Source of the DNA: Xanthobacter sp. YC-JY1
Lineage (GTDB): Bacteria > Pseudomonadota > Alphaproteobacteria > Rhizobiales > Xanthobacteraceae
Assembly (NCBI RefSeq): GCF_021730305.1
Contig: NZ_CP032674.1
Span: 1,349,001-1,413,000 of the forward strand
Length of the DNA stretch: 64,000 nucleotides
Direction of reading: 5' to 3'
The position numbers and the translations under genes were made by a program. Positions within the stretch are counted from its first letter, which is position 1, and every line of letters starts with the position of its first letter. This document shows positions 42,678 to 50,981 of the stretch, piece by piece. The notes beneath the pieces are model-generated. The model was not told the DNA's origin and did no database searches. It was given only the letters and a program-made list of their open reading frames with translations.

Positions 42678-43697
42678 GTGGCAGAGATTTCCAAGACGAC
42701 TCTTCCGGAGACGATGCGCCAGGTCCGCTTTGCGGGCGCGGGCGGTCCCGAGGTGGTGACGGTCGAGACGGCGGATGTCCCGCGTCCCGGCCCCGGTCAG
42801 GTGCTGGTGGAAGTGGTGGCGGCGGGCGTGAACCGGCCGGACTGCCTCCAGCGCGCCGGCAATTATCCCCCGCCTCCCGGCGCCACGGATGTGCCCGGCC
42901 TGGAGATCGCCGGCCGCGTGGTCGCGCTGGGCGAGGGCGTCACCTCTCCGAAGATCGGCGACGAGATCTGCGCGCTGGTGATCTCCGGCGGCTATGCGGA
43001 ATACTGCATCGCCGAGGCGCCGCTCTGCCTGCCCATCCCCAAGCCGCTGTCCCTGCTGGAAGCCGCCGGACTGCCGGAGAACTACTACACGGTCTACGAC
43101 AACGTCTTCACCCGCGGCGGGCTGAAGGCGGGCGAGACCATCCTCATTCATGGCGGGTCGAGCGGCATCGGCTCCACCGCCATCCAGCTCGCCCACCATG
43201 CCGGCGCGCGCGTCATCGCCACGGCGGGCTCGAAGGAAAAGTGCGACTTCTGCCTGTCGCTGGGCGCGGACGCGGCCATCAATTATCGCGACACGGATTT
43301 CGTCGCCGAGGTGAAGGCGCTGACCGACGGCAAGGGCGTCGAGGAAATCCTCGACATGGTGGGCGGCCCCTATGTGGCCCGCAACCTCCAGGCCCTCGCG
43401 GTGGAGGGGCGCCTCGTGCAGATCGCTTTCCTCCAGCCGAGCGAGGTCACCATCGACCTCATGCCGGTGATGCTGAAGCGCCTGACCTTCACCGGCTCCA
43501 CGCTCCGCGCCCGCCCGGTACCGCTGAAGAAGGCCATCGCGGACGCCCTCATGCGGGACGTGTGGCCGCTGCTCGACGCCGGCAAGGTGAAGCCCTTCAT
43601 CCACGCCACCTTCCCGCTGGAACAGGCACGGGAAGCCCATGCGCTGATGGAATCGAGCGCCCATCTCGGCAAGATCATGCTGGAGACCGGCCGGTGA
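42678..43697 (+). CDS. Quinone oxidoreductase-type medium-chain dehydrogenase
   Basis: A 339-residue zinc-free medium-chain dehydrogenase of the PIG3/quinone oxidoreductase group: AAGVNRPDCLQRAGNYPPPPGATDVPGLEIAG, GGYAEYCIAEA, then the NADPH fold ILIHGGSSGIGSTAIQLAHHAGARVIATAGS. It reduces quinones or enoyl-type substrates. First gene of the plus-strand half of the catabolic locus; it overlaps the following SDR by 4 nt (GTGA). Confidence 0.9.
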   Translation: MAEISKTTLPETMRQVRFAGAGGPEVVTVETADVPRPGPGQVLVEVVAAGVNRPDCLQRAGNYPPPPGATDVPGLEIAGRVVALGEGVTSPKIGDEICALVISGGYAEYCIAEAPLCLPIPKPLSLLEAAGLPENYYTVYDNVFTRGGLKAGETILIHGGSSGIGSTAIQLAHHAGARVIATAGSKEKCDFCLSLGADAAINYRDTDFVAEVKALTDGKGVEEILDMVGGPYVARNLQALAVEGRLVQIAFLQPSEVTIDLMPVMLKRLTFTGSTLRARPVPLKKAIADALMRDVWPLLDAGKVKPFIHATFPLEQAREAHALMESSAHLGKIMLETGR

Positions 43698-44455
43698 GCG
43701 CGCGCGTTGCCTTTGTCACGGGCGCCGGTCGCGGCATCGGCCGCGCCCAGGCGGACGCCCTCGCCGATGCGGGCCTCGCCGTCGCCTATGTGGACCACGA
43801 CGCGGCCCTTGCCAACGAGGCCGCGGAAGCCGCCATCGCCCGCGGCGTCGCCGCCATCGGCCTCGCCGCCGACGTCTCCGACTATGCCGCCGTGGCGGCC
43901 GCAGCACAGGCTGCGGCCGCGGCCCTGGGGCCGGTGGAGGTGCTGGTGAACAATGCCGGCATCTCGCCCAAGAGCGGGGCGGATGGCCGCCGCGCGGAAG
44001 CCTGGGAGATGCCGCCGGAGGAATGGCGCCGCGTCATCGACGTGAACCTCACCGGCGCCTTCAACTGCGTGCGGGCGCTCTCGCCCGGCATGAAGGCACA
44101 GGGGAAGGGACGCATCGTCAACATCGCCTCGGTGGCGGGGCGCACCTATTGCGACATCGTGGGCGTCCACTATGCCGCTTCCAAGGCCGCGCTCATCGGC
44201 TTCACCAAGCATCTGGCCGGCGAGCTCGGCCCCTACGGCATCACGGTGAACGCCATCGCCCCCGGCCGCATCGACACGCCCATGATGCGTGGCACCGCCT
44301 CCACCGCCAACGAGGCGGTGCGGCTCTCCACCCCGCTGCGCCGCCTCGGCCAGCCGGAGGAAGTGGCGGCCACCTGCGTGTTCCTCACCTCGGATGCCTC
44401 GGCCTTCGTCACTGGACAGGTGGTGGACGTGGCCGGCGGCTGGCTGATGACCTGA
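43694..44455 (+). CDS. Short-chain dehydrogenase/reductase
   Basis: A 253-residue SDR: TGAGRGIG cofactor loop, Asp in YVDHDA for NAD, NNAGISPKSG, catalytic Ser in IVNIASVAG and YAASK, and the C-terminal ITVNAIAPGRIDTPMM and VVDVAGGWLMT. The GTG start overlaps the quinone oxidoreductase stop. One of three SDRs of this locus; they probably act on successive or alternative hydroxyl groups of the same compound. Confidence 0.9.
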   Translation: MSARVAFVTGAGRGIGRAQADALADAGLAVAYVDHDAALANEAAEAAIARGVAAIGLAADVSDYAAVAAAAQAAAAALGPVEVLVNNAGISPKSGADGRRAEAWEMPPEEWRRVIDVNLTGAFNCVRALSPGMKAQGKGRIVNIASVAGRTYCDIVGVHYAASKAALIGFTKHLAGELGPYGITVNAIAPGRIDTPMMRGTASTANEAVRLSTPLRRLGQPEEVAATCVFLTSDASAFVTGQVVDVAGGWLMT

Positions 44456-44463
44456 GGCGTGCC

Positions 44464-45204
44464 ATGATCGACTTTACGGGCAAGACCCTGCTGATGACCG
44501 GCGCGAACGGCGGCATCTCCCGCGCCATCGCGCGGGTGTTCTTCGACCTCGGCGCCAATTGCGTGCTCACCGATCTCGACCTTGAGGGCGTCTCCGCCTT
44601 CGCGGCGGAGCTGGACCCCACCGGCGCCCGCGCGCTCCCGCTCCGGCAGGACGCGGCGAAGCCGGATGAGGCCGACGCCGCCCTGAAGGCGCTCGCGGAA
44701 CGATTCGGCGCGCTGGACGTGCTCGTCACCTCCGCCGGCCTCTATCGCGAGCGGCGCGTGGCGGAGATGAGCGACGACTATTGGCGCACCGGCATCGCGG
44801 TGAATCTCGACGGGGTATTCTACACCTGCCGCGCCGCCATCCCGCATTTCGCGGAGGGGGCGTCCATCGTGAACGTCGCCTCCATGGCCGGACATCGCGG
44901 CAGCGTCACCCATGCGGACTATGCGGCGGCCAAGGGAGCGGTGCTCACCTTCTCGCGCACGCTCGCCCAGGAGCTGGCGCCGAAGGTGCGGGTGAATGCC
45001 GTGTCTCCCGGCCTCATCGACACGCCCATGGTTCGCCCGCTGATGGCGGCCAACGGCGGGGCGCTCCTCGCCAATACGCCGCTGAAGCGGCTCGGCACGG
45101 CGGAGGAGGTGGCGCGGGTCGTCGCCTTCCTCGCCTCCGACTGGGCGAGTTTCGTCACCGGCGAGACAGTGCATGTGAATGGTGGTCTCTATATTGCGAG
45201 CTGA
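44464..45204 (+). CDS. Short-chain dehydrogenase/reductase
   Basis: A 246-residue SDR starting 8 bp after the previous one. The cofactor loop is TGANGGIS, with Ser in place of the last Gly, TDLDLEG follows, then TSAGLYRERRVAEM in place of the usual NNAG, and Ser in IVNVASMAG with YAAAK as catalytic residues. The altered NNAG motif is unusual but does not by itself abolish function. It precedes the regulator gene by 64 bp. Confidence 0.88.
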   Translation: MIDFTGKTLLMTGANGGISRAIARVFFDLGANCVLTDLDLEGVSAFAAELDPTGARALPLRQDAAKPDEADAALKALAERFGALDVLVTSAGLYRERRVAEMSDDYWRTGIAVNLDGVFYTCRAAIPHFAEGASIVNVASMAGHRGSVTHADYAAAKGAVLTFSRTLAQELAPKVRVNAVSPGLIDTPMVRPLMAANGGALLANTPLKRLGTAEEVARVVAFLASDWASFVTGETVHVNGGLYIAS

Positions 45205-45268
45205 GCCGAAGGGCGCCGTACCAGCACGGCGCCTTTCGCAAATGGCCGGCGGAGGTGAGGAAACAAGG

Positions 45269-46009
45269 ATGGCGGAACCCCGCGAAACGCCCCGCGCGTT
45301 GCCCCGCGATATTCTCGGCCGCGCGCCCTCGCTCGCCGACACGCTGGCCCAGCGCCTGCGCGAGGAAATCGCCTCCGGTCGCCTCCAGCCCGGCGAGAAG
45401 CTGCCCACCGAGCACCAGATGTCGGAGACCTACGGCGTCAGCCGCCCCATCGTCCGCGAGGCGGTGGGCCGGCTGAAGCATGATGGCCTCGTGACCAGCC
45501 GCCAGGGTGCGGGGGCCTTCGTCGCCGATCCCGGCGCCGCCTCCTCCTTCCGGCTGGAAATCGCCGATCTCAGCGACCGCGCGGAAATGAGCGCCATCGT
45601 GGAGCTGCTGATGGCCGTGGAGGCGAACGCCACCGCCCATGCCGCCGTGCGGCGCTCCGCGGACGATCTCGGCCGCATCCATGACCAGCTCGAGGCCATG
45701 CAGGCAGCGGTGTTTCGCGGCGAGCCGGGGGTGGACGAGGACATGGCCTTCCACCGCGCCATCGTCGAGGCCACGGGCAATCCCTATTTCCGCGACCTCT
45801 CCCAGTTTCTCGACCACCGGGTGCGCCATTTCATCCGCACCGCCCGCGCCAACACCGCCCGCCTCGGCGGCCTCGCCCAGGCGGTGCAGGACGAGCACGT
45901 GGCCATCTTCTCCGCCATCGAGCGGCAGGACGCCACCGCCGCCCGCGCCGCCGCCGAGGAGCATCTGCGCAACGCCGCCACGCGGCTCGCGCTCTATCTG
46001 AAGCCGTGA
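45269..46009 (+). CDS. GntR-family regulator, FadR/FCD subfamily
   Basis: A 246-residue regulator. The N-terminal winged helix contains LRPGEKLP-like text (LQPGEKLPTEHQMSETYGVSR) and PIVREAVGRLKHDGLVTSRQGAGAFV. The C-terminal FCD domain is all-helical with metal-ligand type positions (DEDMAFHRAIVEATGN, DHRVRHF, DEHVAIFSAIERQD, AEEHL). Ligands are usually organic acids. The ATG at 45269 follows GGAGGTGAGG. It probably represses the divergent transporter and dehydrogenase operons of the same locus. Confidence 0.9.
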   Translation: MAEPRETPRALPRDILGRAPSLADTLAQRLREEIASGRLQPGEKLPTEHQMSETYGVSRPIVREAVGRLKHDGLVTSRQGAGAFVADPGAASSFRLEIADLSDRAEMSAIVELLMAVEANATAHAAVRRSADDLGRIHDQLEAMQAAVFRGEPGVDEDMAFHRAIVEATGNPYFRDLSQFLDHRVRHFIRTARANTARLGGLAQAVQDEHVAIFSAIERQDATAARAAAEEHLRNAATRLALYLKP

Positions 46010-46011
46010 GC

Positions 46012-46114
46012 CTGTCCCGGAACGGGACAGTGGTTTGGGCCGGGCGGGGACGCAGCGGGAACAGGCCGTGACCGAATCAGGCGGCGGCCGGTTTTCGGGA
46101 TTTGTTCGCACCCC
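46012..46114. repeat. Direct repeat, left copy
   Basis: About 103 bp starting with CTGTCCCGGAACGGGACAG and containing CGTGACCGAATCAGGCGG and TTTTCGGG. It recurs in the same orientation at 46318-46418. The two copies flank a dispersed R2 element. It directly follows the regulator stop codon. Confidence 0.65.
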
Positions 46115-46178
46115 AGCGCTTTTCACGGCACGGCGACTGGTGCTGGTAGAGGTCGCTCTGGCGCCGTACCTCACCGGC

Positions 46179-46287
46179 GTCATGCCCGGGCTTGTCCCGG
46201 ACATCCACGTGGAGGGGCTGGGGGATAATCATCGGACGATTGCCCTGTCGGCCCGACGTGGATGGCCGGGACAAGCCCGGCCATGAC
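46179..46287. repeat. Dispersed palindromic element R2, copy 2
   Basis: A 109-bp element with 32-bp inverted arms (46179-46210 and 46256-46287) that match at 30 of 32 positions. The arms contain GGGCTTGTCCCGG and ATCCACGT. The 45-bp centre differs from that of the other copies. Nothing in the element codes for protein. Confidence 0.85.
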
Positions 46288-46317
46288 GGGGGGGATAGGC
46301 GGCAGGCGAGCAGTCTT

Positions 46318-46418
46318 CTGTCCCGAAATGGCACAGGGGCTCGGCCGCCGCGCGCACGCACCGGGAACGGGGCGTGACCGAATCAGGCGGATGCCTGTTT
46401 TCGGGCTTTGTTCGCCCC
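46318..46418. repeat. Direct repeat, right copy
   Basis: Second copy of the unit at 46012-46114, with CGTGACCGAATCAGGCGG identical and TTTTCGGG followed by a near-identical tail. It abuts the stop codon of the aspartyl protease gene on the other strand. Confidence 0.65.
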
Positions 46419-47464
46419 TATCGCCCGCCCACCGCCCGGAACCCGGCCTCCCCGGCATCGGCATCGAAGAGATAGTCGAAGGCGTTCAGCGCCCGCACGG
46501 TGGTGTTGACGAAGGGCGGCCGGTCGCCGCGTCCGACCAGGATGACGCGCTGCGGCGTCACCGGATTGCTGCGGTCGCCCACGGTGAAGCCATAGGCCGG
46601 CGCCGGCTGGCCCTCGCCCGGCGAGATGGCGAGGCTGGCGCCGTCCGCCACCACGCGCCCGCCGCGCAGGCCGGGCACGGCCAGGCCGTCCGTCTGTGCC
46701 GGCGGCAGGGTCAGGTACATGACGGACACGCCGGTATCGAGCAGCAGCGTGCCGCAGGCGGCGGGCGTGCGGGCGTTGAGCGCGAGGCAGACGGGGACGG
46801 GTTGCCAGTCGCCGGTGGCGGGGTCGGCTGCGAGCTTCACCTTGCTGAACTTCGCGCCGGTATCCTTCGCCAGCCCCACCTGCACGCCGCGCCGCGTCAC
46901 CACGTAGCCGCGTCCCAAGGCGGGCGTGCCCATGCCAGCGACGTTGAGGAAGGGATTGCGGCCCGGCCCGGCGCCCGGCTGGCGGTCCTTGGCCCGGGCG
47001 AAGCCGATGCCGAGCATGGAGACCCGGCGCGGCGCATCCATGGGGCGGCAGCTGCGGGCATTGCGCAGGCAGTCGATGCGCGTCACCGCCAGCACCGGGA
47101 TGGGCTGGGTGGTGACGCTGGTGCCATCCGCCCCGGCCACCGTCACCGGCACCATCACGTTCACCCCGCGCATGATGCGGCCGGAGGACGTGTAGGTGAG
47201 TTCGCCCGGCCCCAGCGGCGTCAGTTGGTCGAAGCCGGGGATGGCGCTGGCCGAGACGACCACGCCGGTGGAGCCGGTATCCATGATCGCGCGGCGCGCC
47301 GGCCCGCCATTGATGGAGAGCGAGAGCGTCGGCGGGCGCAGGATGGGTGCGCCCCCGGCCGGCGCGTTGAGATAGGGCAGGAAGGCCGGCTGCTGCGCGA
47401 GAGCGGGGAGCGCCACGAAGGGCGTGGCGAGAAGCGCGAGGAGCGGGAGCGTGGCGGCGCGCAT
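46418..47464 (-). CDS. Exported pepsin-like bilobal aspartyl protease
   Basis: A 348-residue protein with a signal peptide (PLLALLATPFVALPALAQQ). Two aspartyl protease motifs are visible, Asp62-Thr-Gly-Ser-Thr-Gly and Asp243-Thr-Gly-Val-Ser, spaced as the two lobes of a pepsin-like enzyme and each preceded by hydrophobic strands (RRAIMDTG, GTLLLDTG). Four cysteines could form disulfides. Such proteins are rare in bacteria outside Proteobacteria and their targets are unknown. Single gene; divergent from the AIM24-type gene. Confidence 0.75.
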   Translation of the reverse strand: MRAATLPLLALLATPFVALPALAQQPAFLPYLNAPAGGAPILRPPTLSLSINGGPARRAIMDTGSTGVVVSASAIPGFDQLTPLGPGELTYTSSGRIMRGVNVMVPVTVAGADGTSVTTQPIPVLAVTRIDCLRNARSCRPMDAPRRVSMLGIGFARAKDRQPGAGPGRNPFLNVAGMGTPALGRGYVVTRRGVQVGLAKDTGAKFSKVKLAADPATGDWQPVPVCLALNARTPAACGTLLLDTGVSVMYLTLPPAQTDGLAVPGLRGGRVVADGASLAISPGEGQPAPAYGFTVGDRSNPVTPQRVILVGRGDRPPFVNTTVRALNAFDYLFDADAGEAGFRAVGGR

Positions 47465-47562
47465 GGGCTTTTCCTCAGCTGTTGCAGGCTTGGCCGGAAG
47501 CGGCCGCTTGCGTGCGGTTTTCCTCACCCTAATGTCGGTGCGGCCTTACCGGGAGAGAAAAC

Positions 47563-48261
47563 ATGCGCCACGAGATTTCCGGAACGACGCTGCCCGTGCT
47601 CACCTTCACGCTGGCGCCGGGCGAGACCGTGCTGGCCGAGACGGACCGCCTCTCCTGGATGACATCCAACGTCGCCATGCGCACCACCACGGCCACCGGC
47701 GGCTCGACCGGCTTCTTCGGCGCCATCGGCCGCGCGCTGGGCGGCGGCGGATTGTTCATGACCGAGTTCACCGCCGAGGGCGGGGAGGCGCTGGTGGCGT
47801 TCGCCGCCACGGTGCCCGGCAGCATCTTCGAGATGCAGGTGGCGCCGGGGCGCGGCTATCTCATCCACCGCCACGGCTTCCTTGCCGGGGCGCCGACGCT
47901 TTCCATCGGCGTCGGGGTGCAGCAATCGCTGGGGGCCGGCGTGTTCGGCGGAGACGGCTTCATCCTGCAGCACCTCACGGGCGAGGGTTCGGCCTTCATC
48001 GAGCTGGGCGGCGAGATCGTCAGCTATACGCTGCAGCCGGGGCAGGATCTTCTGGTCCATCCCGGCCATGTGGGCATGTTCGAGGACAGCGTCGCCTTCG
48101 AGATCACCACCGTGCGGGGTGTGAAGAACATGCTGTTCGGTGGCGACGGTCTGTTCCTCGCCCGCCTCGCCGGGCCCGGCACGGTGTGGCTCCAGTCGCT
48201 CACCCCGTCCAAGCTCGCCCACGCGCTCCAGCCCTATCTGCCGGCCGGCGAGCGGCGGTGA
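47563..48261 (+). CDS. TIGR00266/AIM24-family protein
   Basis: A 232-residue beta-rich protein of the AIM24/TIGR00266 family. Typical segments are LAPGETVLAETDRLSWMTSNVAM, FEMQVAPGRGYLIHRHGFLAG, GEGSAFIELGGEIVSYTL and PGHVGMFEDSVAFEITTVRGVKNMLFGGDGLFLARLAGPGTVWLQ. No catalytic residues are known; members form helical barrels and may support membrane or mitochondrial organisation. It converges with phnN, 15 bp apart. Confidence 0.88.
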   Translation: MRHEISGTTLPVLTFTLAPGETVLAETDRLSWMTSNVAMRTTTATGGSTGFFGAIGRALGGGGLFMTEFTAEGGEALVAFAATVPGSIFEMQVAPGRGYLIHRHGFLAGAPTLSIGVGVQQSLGAGVFGGDGFILQHLTGEGSAFIELGGEIVSYTLQPGQDLLVHPGHVGMFEDSVAFEITTVRGVKNMLFGGDGLFLARLAGPGTVWLQSLTPSKLAHALQPYLPAGERR

Positions 48262-48276
48262 GGAAGTCGGCCGCGG

Positions 48277-48870
48277 TCAGGCGACCGTGGCCAGTTCCTC
48301 CGCGATGAAGGCCACGAGGCGCGTGCCGCCTTCGGTGGGGGTGCCCACATTGTCGATGGTGAGGTCCGGGGCCACGTCCAGCTCCGGCGCACGGGCGAGG
48401 CGTTCGGCGATGTCGTCGGCGCTCTCGCGGCCGCGCATGGCGAGGCGGGCGGCGCGCACCGGCACCGGCGCCGTCACATGCACCACCCTGACCCGCGCGA
48501 AGCGGCGGCGGGCCTCCGGCAACGTGGCACGGGAGCCGTTGGCCACCACGACGCCGCCCTGGGCGATCACCTCGGCAACCTCCGGTCCAAGGGCGTAGCT
48601 GAGCCCATGGGCGCGCCAGGAGAGGGGAAAGCGTCCCTCGGCCAGCAGCGCGTCGAACTCGGCTTCCGACAACGTGCCATGCGCCTCGCCCGTGCCTGAG
48701 GGCCGGGTGACGAGGCGGCGGGCGAACAGCACCCGCGCGTCGCCGGCAAAGCGCGCGCGGGCGATGTCGATGAGGGTGTCCTTGCCGGCGCCGGAGGGAC
48801 CGACCACGAGGAGCAGGGTGCCGGGGCCGAACCTGTCGCCTTCCCTTGCGCCGGCCGCAGTGTTCGTCAT
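48277..48870 (-). CDS. phnN: Ribose 1,5-bisphosphate phosphokinase PhnN
   Basis: A 197-residue P-loop kinase similar to guanylate kinase. Walker A is GPSGAGKDTLI; FARRLVTRPSGTGEAHGTLSEAEFDALL is the substrate-binding part and HGLSYALG the PhnN-specific loop. It makes phosphoribosyl diphosphate from ribose 1,5-bisphosphate, the last step of C-P lyase carbon recycling. The ATG overlaps the phnM stop (ATGA). Confidence 0.92.
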   Translation of the reverse strand: MTNTAAGAREGDRFGPGTLLLVVGPSGAGKDTLIDIARARFAGDARVLFARRLVTRPSGTGEAHGTLSEAEFDALLAEGRFPLSWRAHGLSYALGPEVAEVIAQGGVVVANGSRATLPEARRRFARVRVVHVTAPVPVRAARLAMRGRESADDIAERLARAPELDVAPDLTIDNVGTPTEGGTRLVAFIAEELATVA

Positions 48871-50003
48871 GCCACGCGCCGTCCTTCCCGCCACACGCCC
48901 TTCGCCACCGGCATATCGCCGGCCAGCGCCACCCGCACGAGGTCCGCGCGGCGGCCGGGCGCGATCTCGCCGCGATCGGCAAGGCCCGCCACCTCGGCCG
49001 GGGTCTTGGTGATCATCCGCACCGCTTCGGGCAAGGCGATGGAGGGCACCCGGCGGGTGAGGTCGAACGCCGCCCAGAGCAGGGAGGAGGGCACATAGTC
49101 CGACGAGAGGATATCCAGCCTGCCGCCGCGCGCCAGCGATTCCGCGGAGACGTTGCCGGTGTGGGAGCCGCCGCGGACAAGGTTCGGTGCGCCCATCAGC
49201 ACGCGGATGCCGGCCTCGTGGGAGAGGCGGGCCGCCTCCTCGGTGGTGGGGAATTCGGCGATGGCGACGCCGTCGCCGATGGCCTCGGCCACATGCTCGG
49301 GGGTGCCGTCGTCGTGGCTGGCGACCACGCAGCGGTGGGCGTGGGCGAGCGCCACCAGCCCCGCGCGGTTCTCGCGGGCGTAGCGCTCGTGGAAGTCGAG
49401 CCGCGAGGTGACGATCACGTCCATCTCCTCGGCGCTGATGCCGCTCTTTTTCATGTAATAGGAGCGGAACTGGTCGATGGTCGCAAACTGCCGCTGGCCG
49501 GGCGTGTGGTCCATGAGCGAGATCAGGTGGACTGACGTCTTCTTCAGGATCGCCTCGGCGTCCTGAACCACCGTGTCGGTGGGCACCTCGCACCTGAGGT
49601 GGATGAAGTGGTCGGCGCGCAGCGCATCGGCGGCGCGGGCCGCCTCCAGAGCGGCGATGAGGAGCGGCGCGTCGCCGTCCATGCCCACCGCCTTCTTGTC
49701 CGGCCACACCCGCAGCGAGTCGAACACGGTGGTGATGCCCGAGGCGGCGATCTGCGCATCGTGGGCCAGCATGGCGGCGAGGGGGTTCCAGCGCACCTTG
49801 GGGCGGGGGGCGAGGTGGCCCTCCACATGGTCCGTGTGCAGCTCCACGAGGCCGGGCAGGAGGTAGTCGCCCTCCAGGTCCTCGGCGCCCGCAGGCACCA
49901 CGCCGGTGCCGATGGCGGAGATGACGCCGTCCGTCACGCTCACATGGCCGGACACGATCTCGTCGGCGAGAACGAGGCGGGCATTGGCGAAAACCTGTCT
50001 CAT
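48867..50003 (-). CDS. phnM: RPnTP hydrolase PhnM
   Basis: A 378-residue amidohydrolase that removes pyrophosphate from ribose-1-phosphonate triphosphate. Metal ligands lie in PGLVELHTDHVEGH, HFIHLRCEVP, and SHDDGTPEHV; SSDYVPSSLL near the C-terminus is conserved in PhnM. It is separated from phnL by a 90-bp spacer with a perfect hairpin, the only sizable gap in the phnG-N run, and overlaps phnN by 4 nt. Confidence 0.93.
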   Translation of the reverse strand: MRQVFANARLVLADEIVSGHVSVTDGVISAIGTGVVPAGAEDLEGDYLLPGLVELHTDHVEGHLAPRPKVRWNPLAAMLAHDAQIAASGITTVFDSLRVWPDKKAVGMDGDAPLLIAALEAARAADALRADHFIHLRCEVPTDTVVQDAEAILKKTSVHLISLMDHTPGQRQFATIDQFRSYYMKKSGISAEEMDVIVTSRLDFHERYARENRAGLVALAHAHRCVVASHDDGTPEHVAEAIGDGVAIAEFPTTEEAARLSHEAGIRVLMGAPNLVRGGSHTGNVSAESLARGGRLDILSSDYVPSSLLWAAFDLTRRVPSIALPEAVRMITKTPAEVAGLADRGEIAPGRRADLVRVALAGDMPVAKGVWREGRRVA

Positions 50004-50063
50004 GAAAGGGGCTCCGGGATCAGTCCAGCGGCCCCGGTCTTCGACCGGTGCCGAGGGGGCTCG

Positions 50064-50086
50064 ACCCGCGAGCCGGGCTCGCGGGT
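50064..50086. promoter_or_regulatory. Perfect hairpin between phnL and phnM
   Basis: ACCCGCGAGCC and GGCTCGCGGGT, 11 bp each, separated by one G. It lies in the 90-bp gap between the two genes. No T-run follows, so an RNA processing or stability role is more likely than termination. Confidence 0.6.
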
Positions 50087-50093
50087 GTGGGGA

Positions 50094-50981
50094 TCAGGCT
50101 TCGAAACGGGTGACGTCCACCACCCGGTCGGCGACGGCCTCGCGGGTCTCGGCATCGTGGAAGATGCCGAGCAGCCCCGCGCCCGCCGCCTTCTTCTCGC
50201 GGATGAGGTCGATGACCACCTGCCGGTTGGCGGCGTCCAGCGAGGCGGTGGGCTCGTCCAGCAGCAGGAGCGGCTGGGAGCCGATGAAGCCGCGCGCCAC
50301 GTTCACGCGCTGCTGCTCGCCGCCGGAGAAGGTGGCGGGCGGCAGCGACCACAGGCGCTCCGGCAGGTTGAGCCGGGCGAGCAGGGCGCCGGCGCGCGCC
50401 TTGGCGGTCTCCTCGTCCACGCCTTCGGCCCGCAGCGGCGCGGCCACCACGTCGAGGGTGGAGACGCGCGGTATCACCCGCAGGAACTGGCTGACATAGC
50501 CGACGCGGGTGCGCCGCAGCGCCAGCATCTGACGCGGCTCGGCGCCCGCCACCTCGGCGAACGCTTCGCCATCGGCGATGCGCACGGAGCCGGCGTCGAT
50601 GCGGTAATTGCCGTAGACCATCTTGAGGATGGAGCTTTTCCCCGCCCCTGATGGCCCGCCCAGCGCCACGCACTCTCCCGCCACCACGTCGAAGGTGACG
50701 CCCGACACCACCGGAAGGGTGAGCCCGTCGCGCAGGTGCAGGGTGAAGCTCTTGGCGAGGTTTTCGACTGACAGGAGGAGGTCCTGCGTGTCCCGGACCA
50801 GCGACGGCGCAGCCGGAGCGCCGAGCCGGGACCCAGCGCAGGATTCCTGCGCAGCAGGCAAAGCTTGAGCGGTGTTCGGCATGGAAGCGCCTTCGGCGGA
50901 ATGTTGCGCTGGGTCCCGGCTCGCGTTCCGCGCCACATGTGGCGCTGCACTTGGCCGGGACACGAAAGTCTCGATCATCAT
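50094..50981 (-). CDS. phnL: C-P lyase accessory ABC-type protein PhnL, with N-terminal extension
   Basis: A 295-residue ABC-type ATPase: Walker A GPSGAGKSS, VGYVSQFLRVIPRV, signature FSGGEQQRVNVARGF and LLLLDEPTASLDAANR. PhnL binds the C-P lyase core. Known PhnL proteins begin close to the strand LLLSVENLAKSF, which here is near residue 63. The extra N-terminus is encoded largely by an inverted-repeat element (50823-50922). The start at 50981 overlaps the phnK stop (ATGA), which supports the long form; an internal ATG at residue 34 (MPNTAQ) would drop part of it. Confidence 0.88.
   Translation of the reverse strand: MMIETFVSRPSAAPHVARNASRDPAQHSAEGASMPNTAQALPAAQESCAGSRLGAPAAPSLVRDTQDLLLSVENLAKSFTLHLRDGLTLPVVSGVTFDVVAGECVALGGPSGAGKSSILKMVYGNYRIDAGSVRIADGEAFAEVAGAEPRQMLALRRTRVGYVSQFLRVIPRVSTLDVVAAPLRAEGVDEETAKARAGALLARLNLPERLWSLPPATFSGGEQQRVNVARGFIGSQPLLLLDEPTASLDAANRQVVIDLIREKKAAGAGLLGIFHDAETREAVADRVVDVTRFEA
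50823..50922. repeat. Inverted-repeat element inside phnL
   Basis: Perfect 18-bp inverted arms, GAGCCGGGACCCAGCGCA (50823-50840) and its complement (50905-50922), flank a 64-bp centre with its own palindrome CGCAGGATTCCTGCG (50837-50851). It lies in the N-terminal coding part of phnL, codons about 20-53, without breaking the frame. Confidence 0.75.
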
